A stretch of DNA of 64,000 bases from Melaminivora sp034675505 (lineage in GTDB: Bacteria; Pseudomonadota; Gammaproteobacteria; Burkholderiales; Burkholderiaceae_C), in contig JAUCDD010000019.1 in assembly GCA_034675505.1 (NCBI GenBank), positions 124,001 to 188,000 of the forward strand. The letters are read 5' to 3'. A program made the position numbers and the translations under genes. The notes beneath the pieces are model-generated. The model was given only the letters and a program-made list of their open reading frames with translations. It was not told where the DNA came from and did no database searches. Shown piece by piece: positions 18,456-28,131 of the stretch (the stretch's first letter is position 1; each line of letters starts with the position of its first letter).

Positions 18456-19421
18456 GTGAGCGAAAAGAAGTTTGCCTCCCAGGCCGATCTGGAAGAAAAG
18501 AAAGTCAGCTGGGACAAGCTCAGCGACAACGCCTATGCCTACACCGCCGAGGGCGACCCCAACACCGGCGTCATCATTGGCGACGACGGCTGCATGATCA
18601 TCGACGCCACCGCCACGCCCGTGGCCGCGCAAAGCGTGATCGCCAAGATCCGCGAGATCACCGACAAGCCCATCAAGTACGTGGTGTTGACGCACTACCA
18701 CGCCGTGCGCGTGCTGGGCGCGTCGGGCTATCGCGGCGAAGGCCTGGAGCAGGTCATCGCCAGCCGCGACACCTACGACCTGATCGTCGAGCGCGGCCAG
18801 CAGGACATGGATTCGGAAATCGGCCGCTTCCCGCGCCTGTTCCAGGCCGTGGAGAGCGTGCCCGGCCTGACCTGGCCGACGATGACCTTCACCGGCGAGA
18901 TGGCGCTGTGGCTGGGCGGCCTGGAAGTGCGCATCCAGCAGATCGGCCGCGGCCACACCAAGGGCGACACCATCGTCCATTTGCCCAGCCAGAACATCTG
19001 CTTCTCGGGCGACCTGGTCGAGGCGGACGCCGCCTGCTACACCGGCGACGCCTACCTGGCCGACTGGCCGCAGACGCTGGACCGGCTGGCGGCCATGAAT
19101 TTCGACAAGCTGGTGCCCGGCCGCGGCCCGGCGCTCATGACGCCCGAGGCGGTGAAGAGGGGCCTGGCCTACACGCGCGATTTCGTCAGCACCCTGTACG
19201 GCAGCGCCCGCGAGGCCGTCGCCCAGGGCATGGACCTGAAGGCCACCATGGCGCACACGCGCCGCGCCATGGACCCGAAGTTCGGCCATGTCTTCATCTA
19301 CGAGCACTGCCTGCCGTTCGACGTGACGCGCGCGCACGACGAGGCCAGCGGCATCCGCGACCCGCGCATCTGGACGGCCGAGCGCGACCAGCAGATGTGG
19401 CACGCGCTGCAGCAGGGCTGA
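18456..19421 (+). CDS. metallo-beta-lactamase-fold protein with incomplete metal motif
   Basis: Protein of 321 residues starting at GTG 18456, preceded by AGGAG at seven bases; an upstream in-frame ATG at 18393 lacks a ribosome binding site. The fold is recognised by VIIGDDGCMIIDATATP, GRGHTKGDTIVHL and FSGDLVEADAACYTGDAY. The first metal motif, normally HxHxDH, reads HYHAVR, so the Asp and third His are missing and a full dinuclear site is unlikely. First gene of the probable aromatic-degradation operon. It may hydrolyse a ring-derived lactone or thioester, but no function is shown. Confidence 0.82.
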   Translation: MSEKKFASQADLEEKKVSWDKLSDNAYAYTAEGDPNTGVIIGDDGCMIIDATATPVAAQSVIAKIREITDKPIKYVVLTHYHAVRVLGASGYRGEGLEQVIASRDTYDLIVERGQQDMDSEIGRFPRLFQAVESVPGLTWPTMTFTGEMALWLGGLEVRIQQIGRGHTKGDTIVHLPSQNICFSGDLVEADAACYTGDAYLADWPQTLDRLAAMNFDKLVPGRGPALMTPEAVKRGLAYTRDFVSTLYGSAREAVAQGMDLKATMAHTRRAMDPKFGHVFIYEHCLPFDVTRAHDEASGIRDPRIWTAERDQQMWHALQQG

Positions 19422-19426
19422 GCACT

Positions 19427-19492
19427 TCAAAAACAATAGCTGCAACCCGTTGAAATACGCCGGCAAGCGGCCGATTTGACCCAAAAAGCGCA
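19427..19492 (+). repeat. dispersed ATAGC-type intergenic repeat, copy 2
   Basis: Between the metallo-beta-lactamase-fold gene and the monooxygenase gene: AAAAACAATAGCTGCAAC, then ACGCCGGCAAGCGGCCGATTT and a CCCAAAAAG tail. It closely matches the element at 22053. Confidence 0.65.
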
Positions 19493-19501
19493 GGAAACGC
19501 C

Positions 19502-21166
19502 ATGCTCAGCACCTACACCTACCCCAAGTTCGCCTACGTCCGTCCGCCCGAGCTGCAGGGGCAGGGCGGCGGCCACTACCCGGTGGTGGTGGTGGGCGCC
19601 GGCCCGGTGGGCCTGGCCATGGCCATCGACCTGGCGCAGCAGGGCCAGCGCGTGCTGGTGCTGGACAACGACGACACCGTGTCCATAGGCTCGCGCGGCG
19701 TGTGCTATGCCAAGCGCGCGCTGGAAGTGCTGGACCGCATGGGCTGCGGCAGCCCCTGCGTGGACAAGGGTGTGTCGTGGAACGTGGGCCGCACCTTCTT
19801 TCGGGACGGCGAGGTCTTCAACTTCAACCTGCGCCCGCAGGAGGGCCACCAGCGCCCCGGCATGGTCAACCTGCAGCAGTACTACCTGGAGCAATACCTG
19901 GTCGAGCGCGCGCGCCAGTTGCCCAACCTGGAGCTGCGCTTCAAGAACAACGTCATCGGCGTCAGCCAGGACGAGCACAAGGCCACCCTGCGCGTGGAGA
20001 CGCCCGATGGCGCCTATACGCTCAGCTGCGACTGGCTGGTCGCCGCCGACGGCGCGCGCTCGCCCATCCGCCAGATGCTGGGGCTGGACATCGAGGGCAA
20101 GGTCTTCATGGACCGCTTTTTGATCGCCGACGTGGTCATGGCCGCCGACTACCCGGCAGAGCGCTGGTTCTGGTTCGACCCGCCCTTCCACCCGAACCAG
20201 TCGGTGCTGCTGCACAAGCAGGCCGACAACGTCTGGCGCATCGACTTCCAGCTCGGCTGGGACGCCGACCCCGAGGCCGAGAAAAAGCCCGAAAAAGTCA
20301 TCCCGCGCATCCGCGCCATGCTGGGCGACGAGCGCGAGTTCCAGCTCGAATGGGTCAGCGTCTACACCTTCCAGTGCCGGCGCATGGGGCAGTTCAACCA
20401 CAACCGCGTGCTGTTCGTGGGCGACGCGGCGCACCAGGTCTCGCCCTTCGGCGCGCGCGGCGCCAACTCCGGCATCCAGGACACCGACAACCTGGCGTGG
20501 AAGCTGAAACTCGTCATCGACGGCAAGGCACCCGCGTCGCTCTTGGACAGCTACAGCAGCGAGCGCTGCCACGCCGCCGACGAGAACATCCAGAACTCCA
20601 CGCGCTCGACCGACTTCATCACGCCCAAGAGCGCCGCCAGCCGCGCCTTTCGCAACGCCGTGCTGGAGCTGGCGCAGGACTATCCCTTTGCCCGTGCGCT
20701 GGTCAATTCCGGCCGCTTGTCCGTGCCGTCGTGGCTGGTCGATTCGCCCCTGAACACGCCCGACGCCGACGCCTTTGCCGGCGACATGGTGCCCGGCGCG
20801 CCCATGCACGACGCGCCGGTGGCCGGCGGCCGCAGCGACTGGCTGCTGGGCCACGTGGGCGGGCAGTTCCAGCTGCTGCTGTATGTCGATGACGCCAGCC
20901 AGATCGACGGCGTAGAGGCCCGCGAACTGGCCGCGCTGGCGCAGGACGCCATCGGCGTGCAGGCCCTCGTCGTGGCCCAGCGCGGCAGCGCGCCCGCGCC
21001 GCTGGCCACGCTGCTCGATGCGCAGGGCGATGTCCGCCAGCGCTACGACCTGCAAGGCGGCAGCTGCTACCTGCTGCGCCCGGACCAGCACGTGGCAGCG
21101 CGCTGGCGCAGCTTCGACGCTGCCCGCGTGCGCGCCGCGGTAGCGCGCGCCACCGCCAACGCCTGA
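19502..21166 (+). CDS. class A flavin-dependent aromatic monooxygenase
   Basis: Protein of 554 residues of the PheA/TfdB/MhpA group, which hydroxylates phenolic rings using FAD and NAD(P)H. Seen: FAD-binding VVVVGAGPVGLAMAIDLAQQ (residues about 28-47), DWLVAADGARSPIR (the DG motif), and VLFVGDAAHQVSPFGARGANSG (the GD motif). The thioredoxin-like C-terminal domain spans about residues 420-554. Its neighbours (FAH hydrolase, maleylacetoacetate isomerase) suggest a product such as homogentisate or gentisate. The substrate cannot be read from the sequence. Confidence 0.88.
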   Translation: MLSTYTYPKFAYVRPPELQGQGGGHYPVVVVGAGPVGLAMAIDLAQQGQRVLVLDNDDTVSIGSRGVCYAKRALEVLDRMGCGSPCVDKGVSWNVGRTFFRDGEVFNFNLRPQEGHQRPGMVNLQQYYLEQYLVERARQLPNLELRFKNNVIGVSQDEHKATLRVETPDGAYTLSCDWLVAADGARSPIRQMLGLDIEGKVFMDRFLIADVVMAADYPAERWFWFDPPFHPNQSVLLHKQADNVWRIDFQLGWDADPEAEKKPEKVIPRIRAMLGDEREFQLEWVSVYTFQCRRMGQFNHNRVLFVGDAAHQVSPFGARGANSGIQDTDNLAWKLKLVIDGKAPASLLDSYSSERCHAADENIQNSTRSTDFITPKSAASRAFRNAVLELAQDYPFARALVNSGRLSVPSWLVDSPLNTPDADAFAGDMVPGAPMHDAPVAGGRSDWLLGHVGGQFQLLLYVDDASQIDGVEARELAALAQDAIGVQALVVAQRGSAPAPLATLLDAQGDVRQRYDLQGGSCYLLRPDQHVAARWRSFDAARVRAAVARATANA

Positions 21167-21207
21167 CGACCCCCGAACGCCCGCAACCCGCCATGAAGCG
21201 AGACGCC

Positions 21208-21432
21208 ATGCCCCTGATCACCCAGCCCAACCTGCATGAGAGCGGCCAGCGCTACTTCCAGGCCTACACGCCCGGCGATGATTTCTACGAAGCGCTGATA
21301 GCGACGCACCAGGGCCTCACCGACGAGCAGAGCACGGCCGTCAATGCGCGCCTCGTCCTGCTGCTGGCCAACCACATCGGCGACATAGCCGTGCTGCGCG
21401 AAGCCTTGCGCATCGCGCGCGGCAAGCTTTGA
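21208..21432 (+). CDS. DUF2783 domain small protein
   Basis: Small protein of 74 residues (79 if the upstream ATG 21193 is used). GDDFYEALIATHQGLTDEQ and NARLVLLLANHIGDIAVL are characteristic of DUF2783, a family found beside flavin monooxygenase genes. The sequence is mostly helical with no signal or membrane segment. A role as an accessory subunit of the monooxygenase is an inference from gene neighbourhood only. Confidence 0.75.
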   Translation: MPLITQPNLHESGQRYFQAYTPGDDFYEALIATHQGLTDEQSTAVNARLVLLLANHIGDIAVLREALRIARGKL

Positions 21433-21461
21433 ATACCCCACCCACCTGAAGGAGACACACC

Positions 21462-22007
21462 ATGTCCATCGTTCGAGGCGTCCACCACGTCGCCTACCGC
21501 TGCAAGAACGCCAAGGAGACCGTCGAGTGGTACAAGAAATACCTCGACATGGAGTTCATCCTGGCCATCGCCGAGGACGAAGTGCCCTCCACCAAGGACC
21601 CGGACCCGTACATGCACGTGTTCCTGGACTTAGGGGGCGGCAACATCCTGGCCTTCTTCGAGCTGCCGACCAAGGCCGCAATGCTCAGCCCGGCCGACGC
21701 CAACACGCCCGCGTGGACGCAGCACCTGGCGCTGAAGGTCGATTCCATCGACGCCATGATGGCCGCCAAGGCGCGCATGGAGGCCGACGGCATCGAGGTC
21801 ATCGGCCCGACCAACCACACGCTGTTCCAGTCCATCTACTTCCGCGACCCGTCCGGCCACCGCCTGGAGCTGGCCGCCGACACCACCACGCCCGAGATGG
21901 CGCAGGCGCTGGACAAGGTGAAGTGGGACATGCTCAATGAGTGGGACCGCACCAAGAAGGCGCCCCAGCACGCGCGCTGGATGCACGACGGCAGCGGCAA
22001 GCCTTGA
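21462..22007 (+). CDS. VOC-superfamily (glyoxalase/extradiol dioxygenase-like) protein
   Basis: Protein of 181 residues with one to two betaalphabetabetabeta modules. Candidate metal ligands are the His in GVHHVAYRC, the His in TQHLALKV and the Glu in GHRLELAAD, the His-His-Glu pattern of Fe(II) or Mn(II) VOC enzymes. RBS AAGGAG precedes ATG 21462. No HmgA or cupin-type gentisate dioxygenase is present in the cluster, so this protein is the only visible candidate for ring cleavage; a glyoxalase-like role remains possible. Confidence 0.8.
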   Translation: MSIVRGVHHVAYRCKNAKETVEWYKKYLDMEFILAIAEDEVPSTKDPDPYMHVFLDLGGGNILAFFELPTKAAMLSPADANTPAWTQHLALKVDSIDAMMAAKARMEADGIEVIGPTNHTLFQSIYFRDPSGHRLELAADTTTPEMAQALDKVKWDMLNEWDRTKKAPQHARWMHDGSGKP

Positions 22008-22052
22008 AGGGGTGGGGCGGTGGGTGCGCGACGCGCGCGTCCAGCGCCACTA

Positions 22053-22116
22053 CCGTTTTGATAGCTAACTATCGTTGATCCACGCCGGCATGCGGCCGAT
22101 TTCATTCAAAAAGAGC
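22053..22116 (+). repeat. dispersed ATAGC-type intergenic repeat, copy 3
   Basis: CCGTTTTGATAGCTAAC, ATCGTTGATCCACGCCGGC, GCGGCCGATTTCATTCAAAA. It lies just upstream of the FAH gene. The minus-strand element at 31682 reads almost the same. Confidence 0.65.
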
Positions 22117-22124
22117 TTATTTCC

Positions 22125-23138
22125 ATGAAACTCGCCACCCTCAAGCAAGGCGGCCGCGACGGCACGCTGGTCGTCGTCAGCCGCGACCTCACGCGCCAGC
22201 GCGCCGTCCCCGCCATCGCCCGCACCCTGCTCGCCGCCATGGACGACTGGCAGGCCGCCGAGCCGCAGCTGCGCCAGGTCTATGAGGCCCTGAACAGCGG
22301 CGCCATCGAGGGCGAGCCTTTTGACGAAGCCGCCTGCCACTCGCCCCTGCCGCGCACCTGGCAGTGGGCCGACGGCTCGGCCTATCTCAACCACGTCGAG
22401 CTGGTGCGCCGCGCGCGGGGCGCCGAGGTGCCGGAGAGTTTTTATTCCGACCCGCTGATGTACCAGGGCGGCAGCGACAACTTCATCGCGCCGCGCGCCG
22501 ACGTGGTCGCGCGCCCGGATTGGGGCATCGATTTCGAGGCCGAGGTCACCGTGGTCACGGGCGACGTGCCCATGGGCGCGAGCCCCTCGGAGGCCGCGAA
22601 GGCCATCCGCCTGGTGATGCTGGTCAACGATGTTTCGCTGCGCAACCTGATTCCGGCGGAGCTGGCCAAGGGTTTCGGCTTTCTGCAAAGCAAGCCCGCC
22701 AGCGCCTTCAGCCCCGTGGCCGTCACGCCCGACGAGCTGGGCGAGGCCTGGAAGGATGCCAAGGTGCATTTGCCGCTGCTGGTGCACCTGAACGGCGAGC
22801 TGTTCGGCCGCCCCAACGCCGGCGTGGACATGAGCTTCGACTTCGGCCAGCTCGTCGCCCACGTGGCCAAGACGCGCGAGCTGTGCGCCGGCTCCATCGT
22901 CGGCTCGGGCACGGTGTCGAACAAGCAGGGCAACCTGTGGGGCTCGTCGATTGCCAATGGCGGCGTGGGCTACTGCTGCCTGGCGGAAGTGCGCACCTAC
23001 GAAACCATCGAGCAGGGCAAGCCGGCCACGCCCTTCATGCAGCACGGCGACGTGGTGCGCATCGAGATGCTGGACGCGCACGGCCAGAGCATCTTCGGCA
23101 CCATCGAAAACCGCGTGGACACGCACCGGGCGCCTTGA
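22125..23138 (+). CDS. fumarylacetoacetate hydrolase family protein
   Basis: Protein of 337 residues with a distinct N-terminal domain (KLATLKQGGRDGTLVVVSRD) and the FAH catalytic fold. Metal ligands are suggested by DFEAEVTVVTGD (the ExE pair) and AFSPVAVTPDEL; GSGTVSNKQGNLWG and HGDVVRIEMLD complete the signature. This is the shorter bacterial FAH type that hydrolyses fumarylacetoacetate or fumarylpyruvate. The isomerase gene follows nine bases later, giving a matched isomerase-hydrolase pair. Confidence 0.92.
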   Translation: MKLATLKQGGRDGTLVVVSRDLTRQRAVPAIARTLLAAMDDWQAAEPQLRQVYEALNSGAIEGEPFDEAACHSPLPRTWQWADGSAYLNHVELVRRARGAEVPESFYSDPLMYQGGSDNFIAPRADVVARPDWGIDFEAEVTVVTGDVPMGASPSEAAKAIRLVMLVNDVSLRNLIPAELAKGFGFLQSKPASAFSPVAVTPDELGEAWKDAKVHLPLLVHLNGELFGRPNAGVDMSFDFGQLVAHVAKTRELCAGSIVGSGTVSNKQGNLWGSSIANGGVGYCCLAEVRTYETIEQGKPATPFMQHGDVVRIEMLDAHGQSIFGTIENRVDTHRAP

Positions 23139-23146
23139 GGCCGCGC

Positions 23147-23800
23147 ATGCTGAAGCTGTATTCCTACTTCCGCAGCTCCGCCGCGTACCGCGTGCGCATT
23201 GCGCTGGCGCTCAAGGGCCTGGCCTACGACACCGTGCCCGTGCACCTGCTGGCCGGCGGCGGCCAGCAGCACGGCGCCGCCTACCGCGCGACCAATCCGC
23301 AGGCGCTGGTGCCGGCCCTGCAAGAGGGCGAGGGCGGGGCGGTCGTCACCCAGTCGCTGGCCATCATGGAGTACCTGGACGAGGCGCATGGCGGCGCCCC
23401 GCTGCTGCCGGCCGATGCGCTAGGCCGCGCCCGCGTGCGCGCCCTGGCCCAGGCCATTGCCTGCGACCTGCACCCGCTGAACAACCTGCGCGTGCTGCGC
23501 TACCTGAAGCACGAGCTGGCGCTGAGCGACGCGCAAAAGGACGCCTGGTACGCGCATTGGGTGGCGCTGGGCCTGTCGGCCATCGAGGAAATGCTGGCGG
23601 CGAGCAAGGACACTGGCCGCTTCTGCCACGGCGACACGCCCGGCCTGGCCGACTGCTGCCTGGTGCCGCAGGTCTACAACGCCCAGCGCTTCAACTGCCC
23701 GCTGGACGAATTTCCCACCATCCAGCGCATCGTGGCCGAGTGCGAGGCGCTGCCGGCCTTCCAGCAGGCGGCGCCGGACAGGCAGCCGGACGCGGCTTGA
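23147..23800 (+). CDS. maiA: maleylacetoacetate isomerase (zeta-class GST)
   Basis: Protein of 217 residues. The N-terminus LKLYSYFRSSAAYRVRIAL holds the zeta-class SSxxxR active-site motif, followed by NPQALVPAL and the helical C-terminal domain with ACDLHPLNNLRVLRYL. It isomerises maleylacetoacetate (or maleylpyruvate) with glutathione for the FAH hydrolase upstream. End of the catabolic operon; the next genes run in the opposite direction. Confidence 0.93.
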   Translation: MLKLYSYFRSSAAYRVRIALALKGLAYDTVPVHLLAGGGQQHGAAYRATNPQALVPALQEGEGGAVVTQSLAIMEYLDEAHGGAPLLPADALGRARVRALAQAIACDLHPLNNLRVLRYLKHELALSDAQKDAWYAHWVALGLSAIEEMLAASKDTGRFCHGDTPGLADCCLVPQVYNAQRFNCPLDEFPTIQRIVAECEALPAFQQAAPDRQPDAA

Positions 23801-23857
23801 CGCCCTGAACTGCGGCCCGGGCGGCGACAGCTGCGCGGCTCGACGTTTCGGCCCTGA

Positions 23858-24223
23858 TCAGGTCAGCGCATCCAGCGGCACGCCCAGCGCCACGGCGATT
23901 TTTTTCAAGGTCGCCGCAGTGCCGGCGCGCTTGCCCCGTTCGATCTGGCTGATGAAGGGCTTGCTCAAGCCGGTGCAGGCCGCCAGGCGCTCCTGGTTCC
24001 AGCCGTGGTGCTGGCGCCAGGCGCGCACCGGGTGCATGCCGTCCGCCACGGCGAACGCGACCTGCGCGGGAATCCGCACGCCATCGTCCTGCGAGGCGGC
24101 GCGGTCGAAGGCCGCTGCATCCTGTGCCTCCTCCAGGGCGCCGCGCACCTTGTCCCAAAGTTGCGCCGGCACGACGTAGAACACTGGCTCGCCGTCTTTC
24201 TCGATGATCTGCACTTCGCTCAT
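23858..24223 (-). CDS. XRE-family antitoxin / transcriptional repressor
   Basis: Protein of 121 residues. The N-terminal part (1-60) resembles toxin-neutralising antitoxin regions (EKDGEPVFYVVPAQLWDKV); the C-terminal part (about 60-118) is a Cro/CI helix-turn-helix with WNQERLAACTGLSKPFISQIERG. The start at 24223 overlaps the toxin stop (ATGA), giving toxin-first order. It probably neutralises the RelE-like toxin and represses the pair through the palindrome at 24484. Confidence 0.88.
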   Translation of the reverse strand: MSEVQIIEKDGEPVFYVVPAQLWDKVRGALEEAQDAAAFDRAASQDDGVRIPAQVAFAVADGMHPVRAWRQHHGWNQERLAACTGLSKPFISQIERGKRAGTAATLKKIAVALGVPLDALT

Positions 24224-24474
24224 TGGTAAATCCCTCCACGCGCGCCGATGTCCAGCACCAGCACCACAAGCCGCCCCGCGTCCAGCGTGTAGATGACGCG
24301 CCAGTCGCCAACCCGAAGCCGAAAACCGGGGCGGCCCACCAGCTTCTTGACGTTGGCTGCTGAAGCAGGGTCGTGCGCCAGCGCCTCCAGCTTGGTCTTC
24401 AACACTGCGCGCGCGTTGGCCGGCATGGCAACCAGGGACTTGAACGCGGGCTTGGTGAATTCCAAGGTGTACAT
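24220..24474 (-). CDS. RelE/ParE-superfamily toxin
   Basis: Protein of 84 residues: MYTLEFTKPAFKSLVAMP, KLEALAHDP, KKLVGRPGFRLRVGDWRVIY. The GxFRLRVGDWRVIY core is typical of RelE/HigB mRNA interferases, which cut mRNA at the ribosome. The start at 24474 is close to a palindromic operator. It lies between two metabolic operons and is probably a chromosomal type II toxin-antitoxin module. Confidence 0.9.
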   Translation of the reverse strand: MYTLEFTKPAFKSLVAMPANARAVLKTKLEALAHDPASAANVKKLVGRPGFRLRVGDWRVIYTLDAGRLVVLVLDIGARGGIYQ

Positions 24475-24483
24475 GCCATTATG

Positions 24484-24498
24484 TTAGCGATATGCTAA
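24484..24498. promoter_or_regulatory. toxin-antitoxin operator palindrome
   Basis: TTAGC-GATAT-GCTAA, a perfect inverted repeat ten bases upstream of the toxin start. A CATAAT on the minus strand sits between it and the start and could act as a -10 box. Confidence 0.6.
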
Positions 24499-24585
24499 TA
24501 AATCGACAAGGCGCCTGGCATTCTTGCTATCTGCGGAATCGCATCCGGAATGCAGGAGCGCTCGCAAAAATGCGCCCGCGCCGGG

Positions 24586-24668
24586 GTTTGTCCCACTCGG
24601 GACAAACGCCCGTGACGCCCTGTCGGCCCCCGCCTACAATGGAAAATCGCACGACCGTACTTTTCCAT
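24586..24668 (+). promoter_or_regulatory. candidate promoter and operators of the fadB-fadA pair
   Basis: Three elements precede ATG 24694. A perfect palindrome GTTTGTCCC-ACTC-GGGACAAAC spans 24586-24607. A -10 box TACAAT (24635-24640) has a weak -35 GTGACG (24612-24617). A second inverted repeat, ATGGAAAA (24639-24646) with TTTTCCAT (24661-24668), overlaps the expected transcription start. The regulators are unknown. Confidence 0.5.
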
Positions 24669-24693
24669 CACTCACCCACGAAGGAAGACCCGC

Positions 24694-26793
<2,100 letters not shown>

Positions 26794-26845
26794 CGAAACG
26801 CATTGCGTTGTTGCATCCACCGACCCCATTCAAGGAAGTTCGCAC

Positions 26846-28021
26846 ATGACATCCGCAGTGATTGTTTCCACCGCCCGCACGCCGCTCGCCAAGAGCTGGA
26901 AGGGCTCGTTCAACATGACCCATGGCGCCACGCTGGGCGGGCACGTGGTGCGCGCCGCCGTGCAGCGCGCGGGCATCGACGGCGCGCTGGTCGATGACGT
27001 CATCATGGGCTGCGCCAACCCCGAGGGCGCCACCGGCATGAACATCGCGCGCCAGATAGCGCTGATGGCCGACCTGCCCGTGACGGCCTCGGGCATGACC
27101 ATTAACCGCTTTTGCTCCTCCGGCCTGCAAACCATTGCCACCGCCGCGCAGCGCATCATCGCGGGCGAGGGCGATGTGTACGTGGCCGGCGGCGTGGAGA
27201 GCATCTCCTGCGTGCAGCAGGAGATGAACCTGCACATGATCTTCGACCCGGCGCTGCAAAAGAAGAAGCCCGAGATCTACTGGAGCATGCTGCAGACGGC
27301 CGAGCAGGTCGCCAAGCGCTACGGCATCGGCCGCGACGCCATGGACGAATACGGCGCGGCCAGCCAGCAAAGGGCTTGCGCTGCGCAGGCAGCGGGCAGG
27401 TTCGATGACGAGATTGCACCCATCGAAGTCACCATGGGCGTAGCCGACAAGGTGATGGGCCTGACGAGCAAGAAGGTCACCGTCTCCAAGGACGAAGGCA
27501 CGCGCGAGGGCACGACCTTCGAGAGCATCCGCGGCCTGCGTTCGGCGCTGCCGGGCGGCTTGGTGTCGGCCGGCAACGCCAGCCAGTTCTCCGACGGCGC
27601 GGGCGCCTGCGTGGTGGTCAGCGAGGAGTTCGCGCAGAAGAACGGCCTGAAGCCCCTGGGCCGCTTCCTCGGTTTCGCGGTGGCCGGCTGCGAGCCCGAC
27701 GAGATGGGCATCGGCCCGGTGTTTGCCGTGCCCAAGGTGCTGAAGAAGTTGGGCCTCACGGTGCAGGACATCGACCTGTGGGAGCTGAACGAAGCCTTCG
27801 CCGTGCAGGTCATCTACTGCCGCGACAAGCTGGGCATCCCGAACGACCGCCTGAACGTCAACGGCGGCGCCATCGCCCTGGGCCACCCCTATGGCGTCTC
27901 GGGCCAGCGCCTGACCGGCCACGCGCTGATCGAAGGCAAGCGCCGCGGCGCCAAGCGCGTCTGCGTGACCATGTGCATCGGCGGCGGCATGGGCGCGGCC
28001 GGGGTGTTCGAAGTGCTGTAA
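26846..28021 (+). CDS. acetyl-CoA C-acyltransferase (FadA-type thiolase)
   Basis: Thiolase of 391 residues that releases acetyl-CoA from 3-ketoacyl-CoA. The acylated cysteine is Cys90 in NRFCSSGLQT; the second-site motifs are NVNGGAIALGHPYG (His) and CVTMCIGGGMGAA (Cys). It lies 52 bases after fadB on the same strand, the normal FadB-FadA pairing of the aerobic beta-oxidation complex. Confidence 0.95.
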   Translation: MTSAVIVSTARTPLAKSWKGSFNMTHGATLGGHVVRAAVQRAGIDGALVDDVIMGCANPEGATGMNIARQIALMADLPVTASGMTINRFCSSGLQTIATAAQRIIAGEGDVYVAGGVESISCVQQEMNLHMIFDPALQKKKPEIYWSMLQTAEQVAKRYGIGRDAMDEYGAASQQRACAAQAAGRFDDEIAPIEVTMGVADKVMGLTSKKVTVSKDEGTREGTTFESIRGLRSALPGGLVSAGNASQFSDGAGACVVVSEEFAQKNGLKPLGRFLGFAVAGCEPDEMGIGPVFAVPKVLKKLGLTVQDIDLWELNEAFAVQVIYCRDKLGIPNDRLNVNGGAIALGHPYGVSGQRLTGHALIEGKRRGAKRVCVTMCIGGGMGAAGVFEVL

Positions 28022-28046
28022 GCGGCGCGCGCGCTGCACAAGCCGC

Positions 28047-28080
28047 AACGCCCCGCAGGCATCGATGCCTGCGGGGCGTT
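28047..28080. terminator. bidirectional hairpin terminator
   Basis: Perfect 34-base palindrome: arm AACGCCCCGCAGGCATC and its exact complement. It lies between the convergent thiolase gene and FadJ-like gene. There is no long T-run, but the stem is very stable. Confidence 0.75.
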
Positions 28081-28131
28081 GTCATTCCGGGGCGCGCCGG
28101 CGCCTGCCGGCGCCGCCCCGGGCGGCTTCGG

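Noticed and set aside
28047..28080. Possible recombination or attachment site at the 34-base perfect palindrome
   Set aside because: It sits exactly between two convergent genes with no integrase or direct repeats nearby, so a terminator role is more likely.
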